From Parapristionchus giblindavisi (Eukaryota > Nematoda > Chromadorea > Rhabditida > Diplogasteridae), in contig CALSFV010000202.1 in assembly GCA_943737045.1 (NCBI GenBank), positions 124,001-188,000 on the forward strand: DNA of 64,000 nt, in the 5' to 3' direction. Below are positions 1 through 11,057 of this stretch, one piece after another (the stretch's first letter is position 1; each line of letters begins with the position of its first letter). The notes beneath the pieces were generated by a model. That model ran no database searches and was not told the DNA's origin. It saw only the letters and a program-made list of their open reading frames with translations. Both the position numbers and the translations under genes were made by a program.

Positions 1-1905
1 CATTGTTCTCGTTGCGCCCACTGGCGTAGATAACATAGAAGGAGCATATTTCTAAGTTGAGCAGTCGCTTTAACATTTAGCGACACATACATATCACGCA
101 TGTCAGCTAAGGATTGACTGATTCCACTACACACTTTTGAGTTGACCCCCTCTTTTCTCCACGGTTTTCGATGGTCCTTGGGTAGGACATCCCTGAGCCA
201 GAGTAGCAAGGTTGGTAGATCAATCGTCTCTTCAGGAGCTCACGTCAAAGTTCGTCGTTGAGGCTCCTTCCGATGCGATTTTCTCGGCACTCAGAAAAAA
301 AGGTGTAAAAATGAACAGGTGTAATTTTGTAGAACACCTCGGAGTGTTTTTATGAAGACGTAGGGGTGTCCTAATTTACACCTTTTAAAGTGCTCTTTTG
401 AACACATGAAAAGGTGTCCAGTTTTACGGGTTTCAGCTTCACGTTCAAAGTTTCGAGTCTCTAATTTACACCTTTTTATGTGCTCAGTGGTACACCTGGA
501 AAGGTGTTCTTTTAAACCGAATACCGCCTCCACCAAACCCTTCTGGTGTCCGCCGCGCCCTATATGTATACTCTTGCATTCATGCAATGCGCATGACATC
601 AAGCGATTGTGAAGTCTATTCTTATTACAATTGAAAGATATGATTGTGACACGGAAGTCTGTTGTCACTCACAAATTTTTGACAGTCAGTACAACATTGA
701 CAAAGTGGTTGGAGTCTAGTGATATGTGCAGAGCTAATGAATGAAAAAGGGGTGATCGCGTCATTCAAAAAGGTGTAGTTTTTACACCTCGAGGTGTACA
801 TTTTTACACCTTTTCATGTGTTGAAAAGTACACTTTTTAGGCTGTTAATAGTTACACATCGGGTATTAGAGTTTGACGGAATGAACATGAAAATGTGTTC
901 TATTTTACACCTTTTTTTTCTGAGTGGGCTCACAGGAGAGCTAGGAAAAAGTGATCAACAGATGAAATGTATAATTTCTCGAGTACTTTCAGATAAAAAT
1001 GTGAAAATCTAACTTATTGATTTTGTATTCCATAAGGAATTGATTTTGTTCCACAGTTCCGGGACCTATTTTGTTTTGGGCTCAATCGATAGAGCTCGTC
1101 AATAGCTTTCATTTAAGCCCTTGGGAGTCGATTTAAGTTGGCATTTGGCTGAATGACGGCCAAAAAACAGCATTTGAATACTGGTAGATCACCAATGAAA
1201 GCCGCGCGTTGCTTTGATCTACTCGCCATTGTCGGTTAATTGACTGGATTGTCCTGTAATATACTGGAGAATGGGCTGACGATCAATCTGACGTCGAGTC
1301 GCTCTCCCAAGTTCGTTTTGTTCTCGCTGCGGCCAAACCAGCGAAATTGGTCCATTCCGATGGTTCCTGGTACGGATTGACCGATGAATGCTGCAGATAT
1401 GAGAGAAAGTTCCAGTTCCGCCCAGTGGATGGGCATCAGCAAAATGCCAACTTAAATCGGCTCCCAAGGGCTTAAATGAAAGCCATTGACGAGCTCTATC
1501 GATTGAGCCCAAAATAAAATAGGTCCCGGAACTATGGAACAAAATCAATTCTTTATGGAATACAAAATCAATAAGTTGGATTTTCACATTTTTATCTGAA
1601 AGTACTCGAGAAATTATACATTTCATCTGTTGAACACTTTTTCCTAGCTCTCCTGTGAGCCGAGAAAATCGCATCGGAAGGAGCCTCAACGACGAACTTT
1701 GACATGAGCTCCTGGAGAGACGATTGATCTACCAACCTTGCTAATCTGGCTCAGGGATGTCTTACCCAAGGACCATCGAAAACCGTGGAGAAAAGAGGGG
1801 GTCAACTCAAAAGTGTGTAGTAAAGCAGACGATTTTGGTCAATCCTTAGGTGACATGCGTGATATGCTCCTACTTCAATTTGTAAAGAAAATTATGCATC
1901 AACCT
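1..1905. mobile_element. Large foldback (long inverted repeat) element, interrupted by a MITE
   Basis: The sequence at about 60-287 continued by 927-1200 reappears in reverse complement at about 1430-1905, so the whole is a giant palindrome with a loop near 1200-1430. The left arm is split by the MITE at 288-926; the right arm is continuous across the same point (around 1672), which shows the MITE came later. A second, one-armed copy lies at 12349-12975. No transposase frame was seen; the open frames in the arms lie opposite each other and are shadows of the palindrome. The left end may lie outside the window. Confidence 0.8.
288..926. mobile_element. CACTCAG-type MITE (long copy)
   Basis: Terminal inverted repeats read CACTCAGAAAAAAAGGTGTA on the left and the complement ending in CTGAGTG on the right. 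Comparison with the uninterrupted opposite arm of the host foldback gives a 2-base target duplication (GG). The inside is a run of short direct and inverted repeats built on GGTGTAAA/TTTACACC. Same family as 23720-24161 and 29320-29516. Non-autonomous, no coding capacity. Confidence 0.85.
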
Positions 1906-2149
1906 AATATATATGCCCACTTCCCAATAAAGGGGCAGGCGTTTCAGACTAAATTGTTCGCATGTTTCTACGGAACTATCGCCAGAAAGTTGCCAACTTT
2001 CCTTCGAACTTTCGTCCGAAAGTGACAGATCCCCTGGTCTCGAAAGTGGCCAGAAAACAGAAAAAATAGAAAATTCGGAAACAGAAAGTCCCAGCCCTGA
2101 TGCAGGAGAGATGGAGAAAGATCATCTCTGATGTCGGCAAATATTAGGT

Positions 2150-2990
2150 TGGCGGGAAAGTCTTTGTTCATGGTTTTCTATTTTCACTGCTCGCCGCAGA
2201 TGCACTTTAACGTTCCCTCATTCCTAGTGAATAAGAAGCAGTGAAGGGCCTTTGCAGTAAGCAACTCCCCATTCCCTTCCATTCAGTCAGGCTCTAGTAG
2301 AGCAACAATGTACGTAACTAGCACTATCCACATCCGTCAACTTATAATTTACCACTTCCTATCCGACACCAAGATAAACGATTTGGAGACTTTCCTGAAG
2401 TAGAGTTATGACACACATGCCCACACTAAAACACCTTCGAGAATTGGTTCCATCGCTTCAAAGAAGTCTTTTCCTTCAATGAACAGGATCGATCTGGGAG
2501 CTCCTGTGAGTTGGATTTGGACACGTTGAAGAAACTTGTGAAAACGGACCCATTTCAGTGTCCGTGAAATGACCACCACACTAGAGTTCACCATACCACA
2601 TTCGAAGAAGGCCTAAAATCCATTGGTATAAGAAAAAAAATCATTCGATGTATACCCCTTTAAATGGCCCTAGCCAAACTTGATCGTCGATGATTCCATT
2701 ATATTCACCATATTCTATAGGCTTGGCCCTGTCGAATAACAGGTCTTTCGCAGACCTAACCCATGTCCTTCGAGATAGGCCCTTAAATTCCCGTGAAAGT
2801 GTTGAAGTCGCACTCAAGCAATATTTTGCTTTGTGCCCAAATGGATTCTACACGGATGGGTTCCATTAAATGGTGGAACATTGTACATAAGTTGTCAATA
2901 ATGATCTCGCGTATAATTTGTCTGAAGTTATTGTTCCTTCGAAGAAATAAAGTTTTCAAAAATGGACAAAGACATTCCCGCCAACCTAAT
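2150..2990. mobile_element. Internally deleted mariner-like element
   Basis: Ends are TTAGGTTGGCGGGAAAGTCT at the left and its near-complement ending CCCGCCAACCTAA at the right, bordered by TA. This is the terminal style of Tc1/mariner elements. The inside, about 840 bases, is too short for an intact transposase and carries only weak, stop-ridden similarity to a mariner C-terminus near 2820-2960. Distinct in its termini from the mariner at 43927-45685. Confidence 0.7.
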
Positions 2991-3286
2991 ATATCTATGA
3001 TCATTTACTTTGGACCTCTCTTCCCTGGTCGAGGCTAATTGTTGTACCTTGTGGTATTTTTCTTACATTTTTATTTAACACCTTTCTTCCTTTTCTATTT
3101 TTGATTTTTTTAAATTCTTCACTTGTATCGTACGGGGCGGACCGCAACGAAAGCGTACACTAACTTCCCCTATCAATGAAAGTAAGGTCGCGGTATCGTG
3201 TAGCTGCCTACAAGGGAATGATCTGATAAGACACAGTTGATAATCAAGCTCAGATCAAACTCAAACTCAAATGTTTAACATCGATA

Positions 3287-3765
3287 TTGAAATTCGGCCA
3301 AATTCGTGTGACTTTCTACACAACGCATGCGGATGAGTTGATGAACTCTTCTATCTTCATTCCAAACAAACCCTTCTGTAGTGTATTGGATATGGTGCCT
3401 GCGTTTACTTTTGATTGTCAGGGGTTCGATCCCCTTTGCCGCACTTTTCTTTTGCCGATTTTGTTATTGTCGAAAGATTGAAATGTTTTGCTGTGATTTG
3501 GAAAGCTAGAAAAGAGAATGCACTCTATCTTATCAGCAAGTGTGAACTTTAACAACAAAAGAGTGAAGTAAAAACCATTGTGTCCCGCTGCAAACCAGGA
3601 GCACTGTATCATGTTTCTAACCCCTGACAGTCAAAAGTAAACGCAGGCACCATATCCACTACACTACACAAGCCGTTATTTTGAAAGAAGATAGGGGAAT
3701 TCACCAACCCATCCGCATGCGCTGTGTACGGAGCCACACGAATTTGGACGAATTTCAATATCGAT
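3287..3765. repeat. Foldback repeat with tRNA-like B-box (unit 1; unit 2 at 4697-5175)
   Basis: Arms starting with ATCGATATTGAAATTCGG pair with the complementary sequence near 3745-3765. The inner end of the left arm contains GGGGTTCGATCCCC, an RNA polymerase III B-box-like hairpin, preceded by TAGTGTATTGGATATGGTGC, which loosely resembles a tRNA D-arm. No complete cloverleaf can be drawn, so this is called a tRNA-derived relic, not a tRNA gene. Arms of the palindrome at 47052-47466 are partly similar. Confidence 0.55.
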
Positions 3766-4213
3766 TTTCTCGATGCGCAAAAACATTTGAGTTTCCTATT
3801 AACTGTGTAACTCGACGGGGATGATTTACCATTCCCTTGTTAGTTTTATATTCGAAAAAAATTTAAAATGCGAAAAAATGACCGCGCAACAAATTTAGAA
3901 AGAGCAAAAATAAAGTTGAGAGCATACCATGGTGAAAGAAGGAACCGCTAATTCACTAGACGATAGACGACAATGAATGAGTGGAGAATTGGAGAATGAA
4001 AAATGGGGAGATAATTGAATCATACAAATTGGTGGGTAGACAAAGAAATGATAATTGAATTAAACTTCACAGTTTTGTCTCGATGACCACTTATAATCAT
4101 TTCAAAATCATACTTTCTCATTGCAATATATCTCCATTCCGATAACTTCACCTTCTCCCTCTGCCCTTTTCCTCTTTTGCTCTCAACCCCTACCCTCCCA
4201 TCAACCTTTAGTG

Positions 4214-4298
<85 letters not shown>
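4214..4298. repeat. (TA)n microsatellite, unit 1
   Basis: About 40 uninterrupted TA dinucleotides inside the first 1.41-kb unit. Open reading frames of alternating Tyr-Ile across it are artefacts. Confidence 0.97.
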
Positions 4299-4299
<1 letters not shown>

Positions 4300-5623
4300 G
4301 TGTCCATAAGCAAGTCTTCTGATACCTCTGGAAGATATAGAGACTCTCAGAAGGAAAGAGTGCAAAGATCAAAGATATAAGATAAAAAATCAAAGATTTA
4401 TCGTATTTATTCTTTAAAGTTGATCGACACGCCCTGTGAGTACGAGAGACGGGAGAAGGTTTGCGCTTACTGTAGCCTGTACTAATCGATAAACCAATAA
4501 TTCATAATGCGCAGTAGATTCGTCTCGACACTTCCAATAATCCGGTGAGAGGGGGCGTGGTCAATTGTGGCCGGGGCTTACCATGAACTAAGTAAGGTCG
4601 CGGTATCGTGTAGCTGCCTACAAGGGAATGATCTGATAAGACACAGTTGATAATCAAGCTCAGATCAAACTCAAACTCAAATGTTTAACATCGATATTGA
4701 AATTCGGCCAAATTCGTGTGACTTTCTACACAACGCATGCGGATGAGTTGATGAACTCTTCTATCTTCATTCCAAACAAACCCTTCTGTAGTGTATTGGA
4801 TATGGTGCCTGCGTTTACTTTTGATTGTCAGGGGTTCGATCCCCTTTGCCGCACTTTTCTTTTGCCGATTTTGTTATTGTCGAAAGATTGAAATGTTTTG
4901 CTGTGATTTGGAAAGCTAGAAAAGAGAATGCACTCTATCTTATCAGCAAGTGTGAACTTTAACAACAAAAGAGTGAAGTAAAAACCATTGTGTCCCGCTG
5001 CAAACCAGGAGCACTGTATCATGTTTCTAACCCCTGACAGTCAAAAGTAAACGCAGGCACCATATCCACTACACTACACAAGCCGTTATTTTGAAAGAAG
5101 ATAGGGGAATTCACCAACCCATCCGCATGCGCTGTGTACGGAGCCACACGAATTTGGACGAATTTCAATATCGATTTTCTCGATGCGCAAAAACATTTGA
5201 GTTTCCTATTAACTGTGTAACTCGACGGGGATGATTTACCATTCCCTTGTTAGTTTTATATTCGAAAAAAATTTAAAATGCGAAAAAATGACCGCGCAAC
5301 AAATTTAGAAAGAGCAAAAATAAAGTTGAGAGCATACCATGGTGAAAGAAGGAACCGCTAATTCACTAGACGATAGACGACAATGAATGAGTGGAGAATT
5401 GGAGAATGAAAAATGGGGAGATAATTGAATCATACAAATTGGTGGGTAGACAAAGAAATGATAATTGAATTAAACTTCACAGTTTTGTCTCGATGACCAC
5501 TTATAATCATTTCAAAATCATACTTTCTCATTGCAATATATCTCCATTCCGATAACTTCACCTTCTCCCTCTGCCCTTTTCCTCTTTTGCTCTCAACCCC
5601 TACCCTCCCATCAACCTTTAGTG

Positions 5624-5628
<5 letters not shown>

Positions 5629-5712
<84 letters not shown>
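5629..5712. repeat. (TA)n microsatellite, unit 2
   Basis: The counterpart of the run at 4214-4298 in the second unit, slightly different in length, which is the main difference between the two units. Confidence 0.97.
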
Positions 5713-5713
<1 letters not shown>

Positions 5714-6009
5714 GTGTCCATAAGCAAGTCTTCTGATACCTCTAGAAGATATAGAGACTCTCAGAAGGAAAGAGTGCAAAGATCAAAGATATAAGATAAA
5801 AAATCAAAGATTTATCGTATTTATTCTTTAAAGTTGATCGACACGCCCTGTGAGTACGAGAGACGGGAGAAGGTTTGCGCTTACTGTAGCCTGTACTAAT
5901 CGATAAACCAATAATTCATAATGCGCAGTAGATTCGTCTCGACACTTCCAATAATCCGGTGAGAGGGGGCGTGGTCAATTGTGGCCGGGGCTTACCATGA
6001 ACTACACTA

Positions 6010-7678
6010 CAGACGATGTACGAGAATTTTACCCATAGTGGCGAGTCACTGAGCGCTCTATCGAATGAATCCATCCATAAGTATCCCTTCATGACTGACA
6101 GAAATGATCAGCCCATCATTATCGATTCCCGCATCTACGATACGGTACATCTACCGTAACCCAATCAATATTCAATAATTCAGAGATCCGAAATGTCTCG
6201 TAAGCAGGATATAGTCAGCGAGAGGAAATCCATCTCTGATATGGTAGGAGTACCGACCGTAACCTGATGGATACCATAACCGCATCTTTCAATCCACCGT
6301 TCCTTCCGATGATGTCTCCCGTCATTATGTGGGTGTTTGTTCGAAGAGACGTGTGGAGAAGAAGCTCAAGTATGTCTAAAATCAACCAAAAGTCCCAAAA
6401 GTCTCAGTGCCTGAAGTGATATTGGCAACATCGAAATGTCAGAATATCTGTAGATAACAATAATAGTCACTTGATCTCTACTTGATATATATATTGGGCG
6501 AGTAGTGCATAACGAATACAATTTATTGATCTTTGACCTATGTAGGTGCGGAGAGTTCTTGATCTATTACGAGAAACCCCATGGTTCATCCATTCCTCTC
6601 ACTATCGACCTCAAACTTGCCTACATGAGCTCGACTAATACGGCACTCCATCAACTAATCAATAAATCAATACTATCCCTTCAGATTTACCACTTCCCCA
6701 TTAAAAGTTCCGAGAGTAGTCCTGCAGAATACTCACGAGGCTAAGACGGTATCGATTAATAATCTAAAAACGATAATCAATGAATAATTTCAGTTCCCTA
6801 ATGTTCACTCGCTCGTGAAGCACTACCACACCTACGCTGATGTGGATCCCAAGTCTAGAAGAATGGAGACATTTAAAGTTCCTTACTAATCGATAAATGG
6901 GCTCTGTAGACCACGAGTGTATTCACAGTAGTGGTAGACTTCGTTCTTTCTTTGGCCCCTTACCCCCCCCCCCCCCCCGGAGACCTTTAATGATACAGGA
7001 TTGAGATGGGGTATAAATCGATAATGTAAATCGTGCAAGCTGATACAGTAAATATACAAGCATCCTGATCTACCATAGTTGTAATATATAGTCAATATAG
7101 AATTAGTATAACTATATATATATAGTAATTTAGTTGTAGACATAGAAAATTTAACACTCTCATTTTAAACTCGAGTTTCCTAAAGATTCCAGAAAGACCT
7201 GGTGCTGTCTACTGAAGATGGCTGCGACACCAGGCAACGCTTTATGGTGTCTAGACGTAGCGGCCGAAACACCATGAAGCACAATTATTTTTTTTAATTC
7301 GCATCTTAAGACTTATATTTTATAGTGCATGTCACACATAATTGCACAACTACATTTATTTATTCATAATATCCAAGTAGAAAATATCGCTATATTATCA
7401 GGCAAACATATTTCATTTCATTATTCATTATTGCTATGGAAGATATCTGGTGATCAATCGTTTCTAAAGTAATAATCTTCAACTTTGAATTTACCTCAAC
7501 TTTTACGTTCCGAGTCAGTCGACTGATCTTTGATCTTTGAACTTTGATCTTTGAACTCTCTCAGAACAGCTACGAGCAATCGTTCGGCGCTCTTGATGAT
7601 GATAAAGAGTTCGCTAATCGAATGAGATCGATAATCATGGATGGATACGAACAATGGGTGAAGGCGGCGGGTCAGTCA
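6010..7678 (+). CDS. SH2-domain protein (gene model partial)
   Basis: Likely exons: about 6013-6141 (ends SRIYDT before a GTACAT donor), about 6183-6241 (RSEMSRKQDIVSERK), a part near 6280-6370, about 6546-6740, about 6794-6887 and a last exon about 7555-7678 ending in WVKAAGQS and a stop. The SH2 fold is seen in GEFLIYYEK (strand B), IYHFPI (strand D) and FPNVHSLVKHY (C-terminal helix), in the right order. The invariant phosphotyrosine-binding Arg of the FLVR motif is replaced: the sequence reads FLIY. Frame continuity between the IYHFPI and FPNV exons is unclear, because the open frame meets a stop near 6743 before a good donor. The gene may be a diverged kinase-less SH2 adaptor or a decaying copy. 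The poly-C tract at 6963-6978 and the gap to the last exon look like inserted material. Confidence 0.5.
6963..6978. repeat. Poly-C homopolymer
   Basis: Sixteen consecutive C bases lie between two exons of the SH2 gene; such runs are prone to length error. Confidence 0.9.
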
Positions 7679-8019
7679 TAATTCTTGTATTTCGAATAGC
7701 GAAAGAGGGATATAAGGTACAAGATTCTGGGCATAAGTTGTACTTTAATCAGAGGATCGAAAAAATCGATAGGCGATCAATAACAACAGAAAAATCGATA
7801 TATTGCCAAGGATGCTAGAGATAGATAGAGAATATGCTGTGAGATGTCAGAAGAACCAAAAAAATCAATAAACGAAACCAATCAATAATCACTCGTAAGA
7901 ACAAGAAACGCAAATGCAAATGATGCGGGAGAGGTCAAGAAGCAATTAGTGAGTAAATATACTGATAAATACTATATGAGGATGAAAAAACTATTGGTTG
8001 TTATCGACAAATGTCATAC

Positions 8020-8290
8020 ATTTTCATACTCTCATGCTCCGAGGATCGACCCATTATATACATACATAAGGCTCATTTTTAAGCGAAAAAATACAATTTC
8101 AGCGTAAAAAAGAGAATATTTTTCTAAATCTACCCACTATAATAGCGATGGCTCTGAAAATAAATGACAAAGGAAATTTCGAGGGGGGGGAGGACGTGCC
8201 ACATTTTTTATCGACATGTGGTGATTCTGATCTCGATTTCCCGCATATTCCTAGATGGGTTTCAAGTATCATCGACAAAAAGTGCTCACC
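8020..8290. repeat. Dispersed repeat (CATACATTTTC family), copy 1
   Basis: The sequence shares the order CATACATTTTCATACTC, GGATCGACCCA, TATATA, a stretch like CATTTTTAAGCGAAA and runs of AATAACGA-like words with segments at 34560-34765 and 49245-49425. The three copies are diverged. The arms are weakly inverted, so this is probably an old MITE. Confidence 0.5.
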
Positions 8291-8553
8291 CATTTGGTGG
8301 GCGAGCGAAAATGTTTGACGTGCCATCCCAAACTTCTGTAAGGACCAATATTGAAAGAGGATTTCTATAGTATACTGAACTATACTGAATACTGTACTAA
8401 TCTACCATACTATACTAGTGAACTGAATATACTAGTCGACTACAACGGCAGTAACACGGGCAATATTAATATTATCTAAGGAATGTTGTGGGAGGAGTGA
8501 TGAGGATACGGTAGATCACTCTGATCGATCGATTAATCGATAGATACTGTAGT

Positions 8554-9252
8554 CTACTTCTTGTATTTCCTCAATATAGGATAGATTTGAGAGAACGCGT
8601 CGTCGATGTCCTTCTTGAGCTTGGCGCCCGTAATGACGACCTACAGAATTACGGTATCATGGGAGTAAGGTGTTAATTTATCGATTGATTAATTGATCAC
8701 GAAAGCACTATACTATATTACTACTGTATGTATTGTAGAAAACTCAGTAAATACAGTGGTGTACGTAAGCCTTTTCAATAGGCTCCACGCAGCAAAACGA
8801 GGCACCACGCCCCACCACGCCTGGCGTTTTTGTCGATGAATAAAGAGTTAAAAATTATGTTTATAGTAGCGATCGCTTACCTGTTTTTGTAGCTAAAATA
8901 TGTCATAGTAACCAAAATTTTTAGTTGTGTCTGAATAGTTTTTCCAAAATTATCAAAATTATCACACCATTATTTTTACTATGGCATATTTTAGTCTCCC
9001 AAACAGGTAAGCGATCGCTACTATAAACATAATTTTTAACTCTTTATTCATCGAGAAAAAAAACCCAGGCGTGGTGAGGCGTAATGCGGTGTGGAGCCTA
9101 TTGAAAAAGGCTTACGTGCACCACTGTAGTAATCAATAATCAATAATCAGACTACCGTATACCTTTCCTGAGACGAAAATGAGAAGACCCACATGTGGCT
9201 TGACCATTCGGTATATGAGTCCGGTGAATATCTCGGGCTCGTATGACAAGAA
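8554..9252 (-). pseudogene. TATA-binding protein, last two exons (fragment)
   Basis: The two C-terminal exons of a TBP are present and clean: 9163-9252 encodes 30 residues including [17 protein letters not shown] and LLIFVSGK, and 8554-8640 encodes VVITGAKLKKDIDDAF, YPILRKYKK and a stop. These match the second repeat of the TBP saddle, which binds the TATA box for all three RNA polymerases. The intron between them is enlarged by the MITE at 8754-9126. Upstream the first saddle repeat is not found as intact exons; only a decayed echo lies near 9480-9650 (TTAI, SG, then KLG at the right spacing). I see no N-terminal exon, so I call this a truncated copy. It could still be transcribed as the 3' end of a chimeric gene with the fragments upstream. 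Confidence 0.8.
8754..9126. mobile_element. CAGTGGTG-type MITE, copy 1 (TBP intron)
   Basis: Inverted termini CAGTGGTGTACGTAAGCC and GGCTTACGTGCACCACTG are flanked by TA on both sides, the target duplication of Tc1/mariner elements. The 373-base inside is an extended palindrome (arms with GCGATCGCTTACCTG) and codes for nothing. Sits in the last intron of the TBP fragment. The copy at 37580-38026 has the same first 8 bases. Confidence 0.9.
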
Positions 9253-9479
9253 CTGAAAAGGGTAATTGTTATCATAAGATACAACAATTGGGAGATAGTA
9301 ATAAGATATTAGGTTGATTAATAAGTTTTGTCTCATTTTTGAGGGGTATGTTTGTGTTATCCTAATCAGTATCATATCGTACTCAGTCATACGTTATCAA
9401 TTACCCCCGTTCTGGCAGTTAATAAGTTACTACTACTACTCTTTGAGCGTAGTAGTGAATTGTGCCTACATCGAGTCTA

Positions 9480-9652
9480 GTGACTGGAATGCCTCTTAAG
9501 TTCGTTCCCAGTTTAATGCACATTCGAAACATCATGTTGCTGTTCTTTCTATCCGAGCTCAAACCACCCGATGTCCACACCCGTATGGCAGTAGTATACA
9601 ACACTCTAGTATGCGCACTGTGCAATGGCAAAAATAAGACAGGTATCGTCAC
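9480..9652 (-). pseudogene. Decayed TBP first-repeat exon (tentative)
   Basis: A minus-strand open stretch contains VLYTTAIRVWTSGG, then SSDRK and MCIKLGTNL at spacings like those of the TBP first repeat (TTALIFSSGK, S-D-R, V-KLG). Similarity is weak and there are no good splice borders. It is read as a relic because the intact second-repeat exons lie directly downstream on the same strand. Confidence 0.3.
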
Positions 9653-9926
9653 AAATATGATAAATTAAATACTACATATTCTCATCATTTTCTTCAGGTT
9701 CAGTTTTTTTAAAGCGAATGAACACAAAACATCGAAAGAAATCGTGAAATACGAAAGAAAATAGAAGTTTCCAAACCTCTATGAACATGAATGATACTTC
9801 AATTATACCGACAAACTATTACTAACGATTAAATTATTCTAACACTTCACTTTACTTTTTCAACATGACACGTTTCATCGCATATTCATGAATGCGTATA
9901 AACATTATTATTATTAAGACAGAAAC

Positions 9927-10040
9927 CTTTTCCTTCTCTTCCTCCTCATCTCCTTTGGCCTTCTCCACCCCGCGCTCTTTCTTCACCCTCGCCAGTTCCT
10001 CCATCAGCGCTGCGATGTCATCCTCATCCGAGTCTGATCC
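9927..10040 (-). pseudogene. CWC15 spliceosome factor, single exon (fragment)
   Basis: One exon with good borders (acceptor ATTCAG, donor GTTTCT) encodes 38 residues: DSDEDDIAALMEELARVKKE followed by an acidic and lysine-rich tail. This is the characteristic C-terminal helix of CWC15/Cwf15 proteins (D-x-D-x-x-A-L-x-x-E-L-x-x-x-K-x-E-R), which sit in the catalytic spliceosome. No other CWC15 exon was found in the window: neither the N-terminal part nor the ILSGNPL-like end. It is therefore called a fragment lying between pieces of TBP and adenylosuccinate synthetase in the same orientation. Confidence 0.65.
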
Positions 10041-10160
10041 CTGAATACGAATTATATTTATTATTTTTTTCTGCGCATAGGCGCACTACCTTAACCCTCC
10101 CCCCCCTCCCCAGCACGATGTACGGTATACGCAGTCATGTCATCGAGTACCATAGCGTAC

Positions 10161-10922
10161 CTTCGCTTTCCGCCATCAGTCACTCCGACATCTTGTCCGA
10201 TATTCTGCAGTTTTTCACCCGAATGGTCCGGTGCCCACACGTGTCTGATACGCCTTCACTACACCAATCACCTGCAATTAATCGATAACTAATTCATCAA
10301 AAAGATTAGAAAAATGTTTTCACTACTCTGTGACTACTTCTAAAAGAGAAAAAATATAAACACCGAATCAGAATTACACCGTTACGGATTGACCAGTAAT
10401 CAATAGTCGCTCGACGACTACCGTAACCTGTGCCTACCGTACCTGAGAGACAAGAGTAGGAGGAATGCCAAGTCCGGTGCACGCTCCACCCAAGGTCGCG
10501 TTCGATGATGTGCAGTAGGGATAGGTCCTGTATACAATGTGATTGAATATGCTATAGGCGCAGGAGATATATAAGACAAGAACGAGACGCTAATCCACCG
10601 GGTACAAAATACATCTCGCTCCCATTTTCAATGAATTTACTTTTAAATTTGCAAGAAAATTGTAAGAAACGATAAATATATATTATTATTAATATTCTCC
10701 ATTCCATCCATATCACAAGAACTCACCGAAATCGATATCCAGCAAGGCTCCATTGGCGTCCTCCACCAACACATTCTTGCCGTCCTCGATGGCCCTAAAA
10801 ATTAATTAATTAATTAAATCAATAAAACAAAAACAAAAATAAATGAAATTAAAAACCCACTTGTGAAGGTATCCCACAGTGTCACCGACGAGGCCACTCT
10901 CTTCGAGAGTCGCACGAAGTCC
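10161..10922 (-). pseudogene. Adenylosuccinate synthetase fragment, frameshifted
   Basis: Four exons in family order: 10861-10922 (GLRATLEESGLVGDTVGYLH), 10727-10794 (AIEDGKNVLVEDANGALLDI), 10443-10527 ([20 protein letters not shown]) and 10161-10271 (VIGVVKAYQTRVGTGPF then EKLQNIGQDVGVT). They correspond to the middle third of PurA, which joins IMP and aspartate in AMP synthesis. The TSSN loop and the TRVG Arg are kept. Two frame breaks are visible: the joint between the second and third exon is off by one base, and after VGTGPF about eight family residues are missing with a shift into the frame of EKLQN. N- and C-terminal exons are absent. This is a broken partial copy. Confidence 0.85.
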
Positions 10923-11057
10923 CTGGATAAAAAGCCTTCTAATCAAGTTTAAAGAAGGGGACCCATGAGTTGGCATGACTGAGGGTATTGTTTATATTAT
11001 ATATCACGCTATCTTAGAAAATCGACATATGTGCGGTATCGATGAAAAATGAATTTT

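Larger units (their letters stand above)
3181..6003. repeat. 1.41-kb direct tandem duplication (two units)
   Basis: The block starting AGTAAGGTCGCGGTATCG at 3181 starts again at 4591 and ends with the same ACCATGAACT at about 4588 and 6002. The two units look almost identical; the differences I saw are the length of an internal (TA)n run and one G/A change (ctctGgaag against ctctAgaag). Each unit carries its own foldback of about 500 bases (arms near 3290-3440 and 3605-3765, and the same 1410 bases on) and ends with a sequence rich in GATC-like motifs. Near-identity implies a recent duplication, or an assembly artefact. Confidence 0.9.

Noticed and set aside
1219..1689. A 156-codon minus-strand gene
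   Set aside because: It lies in the arm and loop of a foldback element and matches the opposite arm; no family signal.
3395..3450. A tRNA gene at the GGTTCGATCCCC word
   Set aside because: Only the T-arm-like hairpin pairs; the anticodon region is too long and the acceptor stem is missing. It is part of a foldback repeat.
4020..4393. Tyr-Ile repeat open frames over the TA runs (also at 5430-5794)
   Set aside because: Readings of (TA)n microsatellites inside a duplicated repeat.
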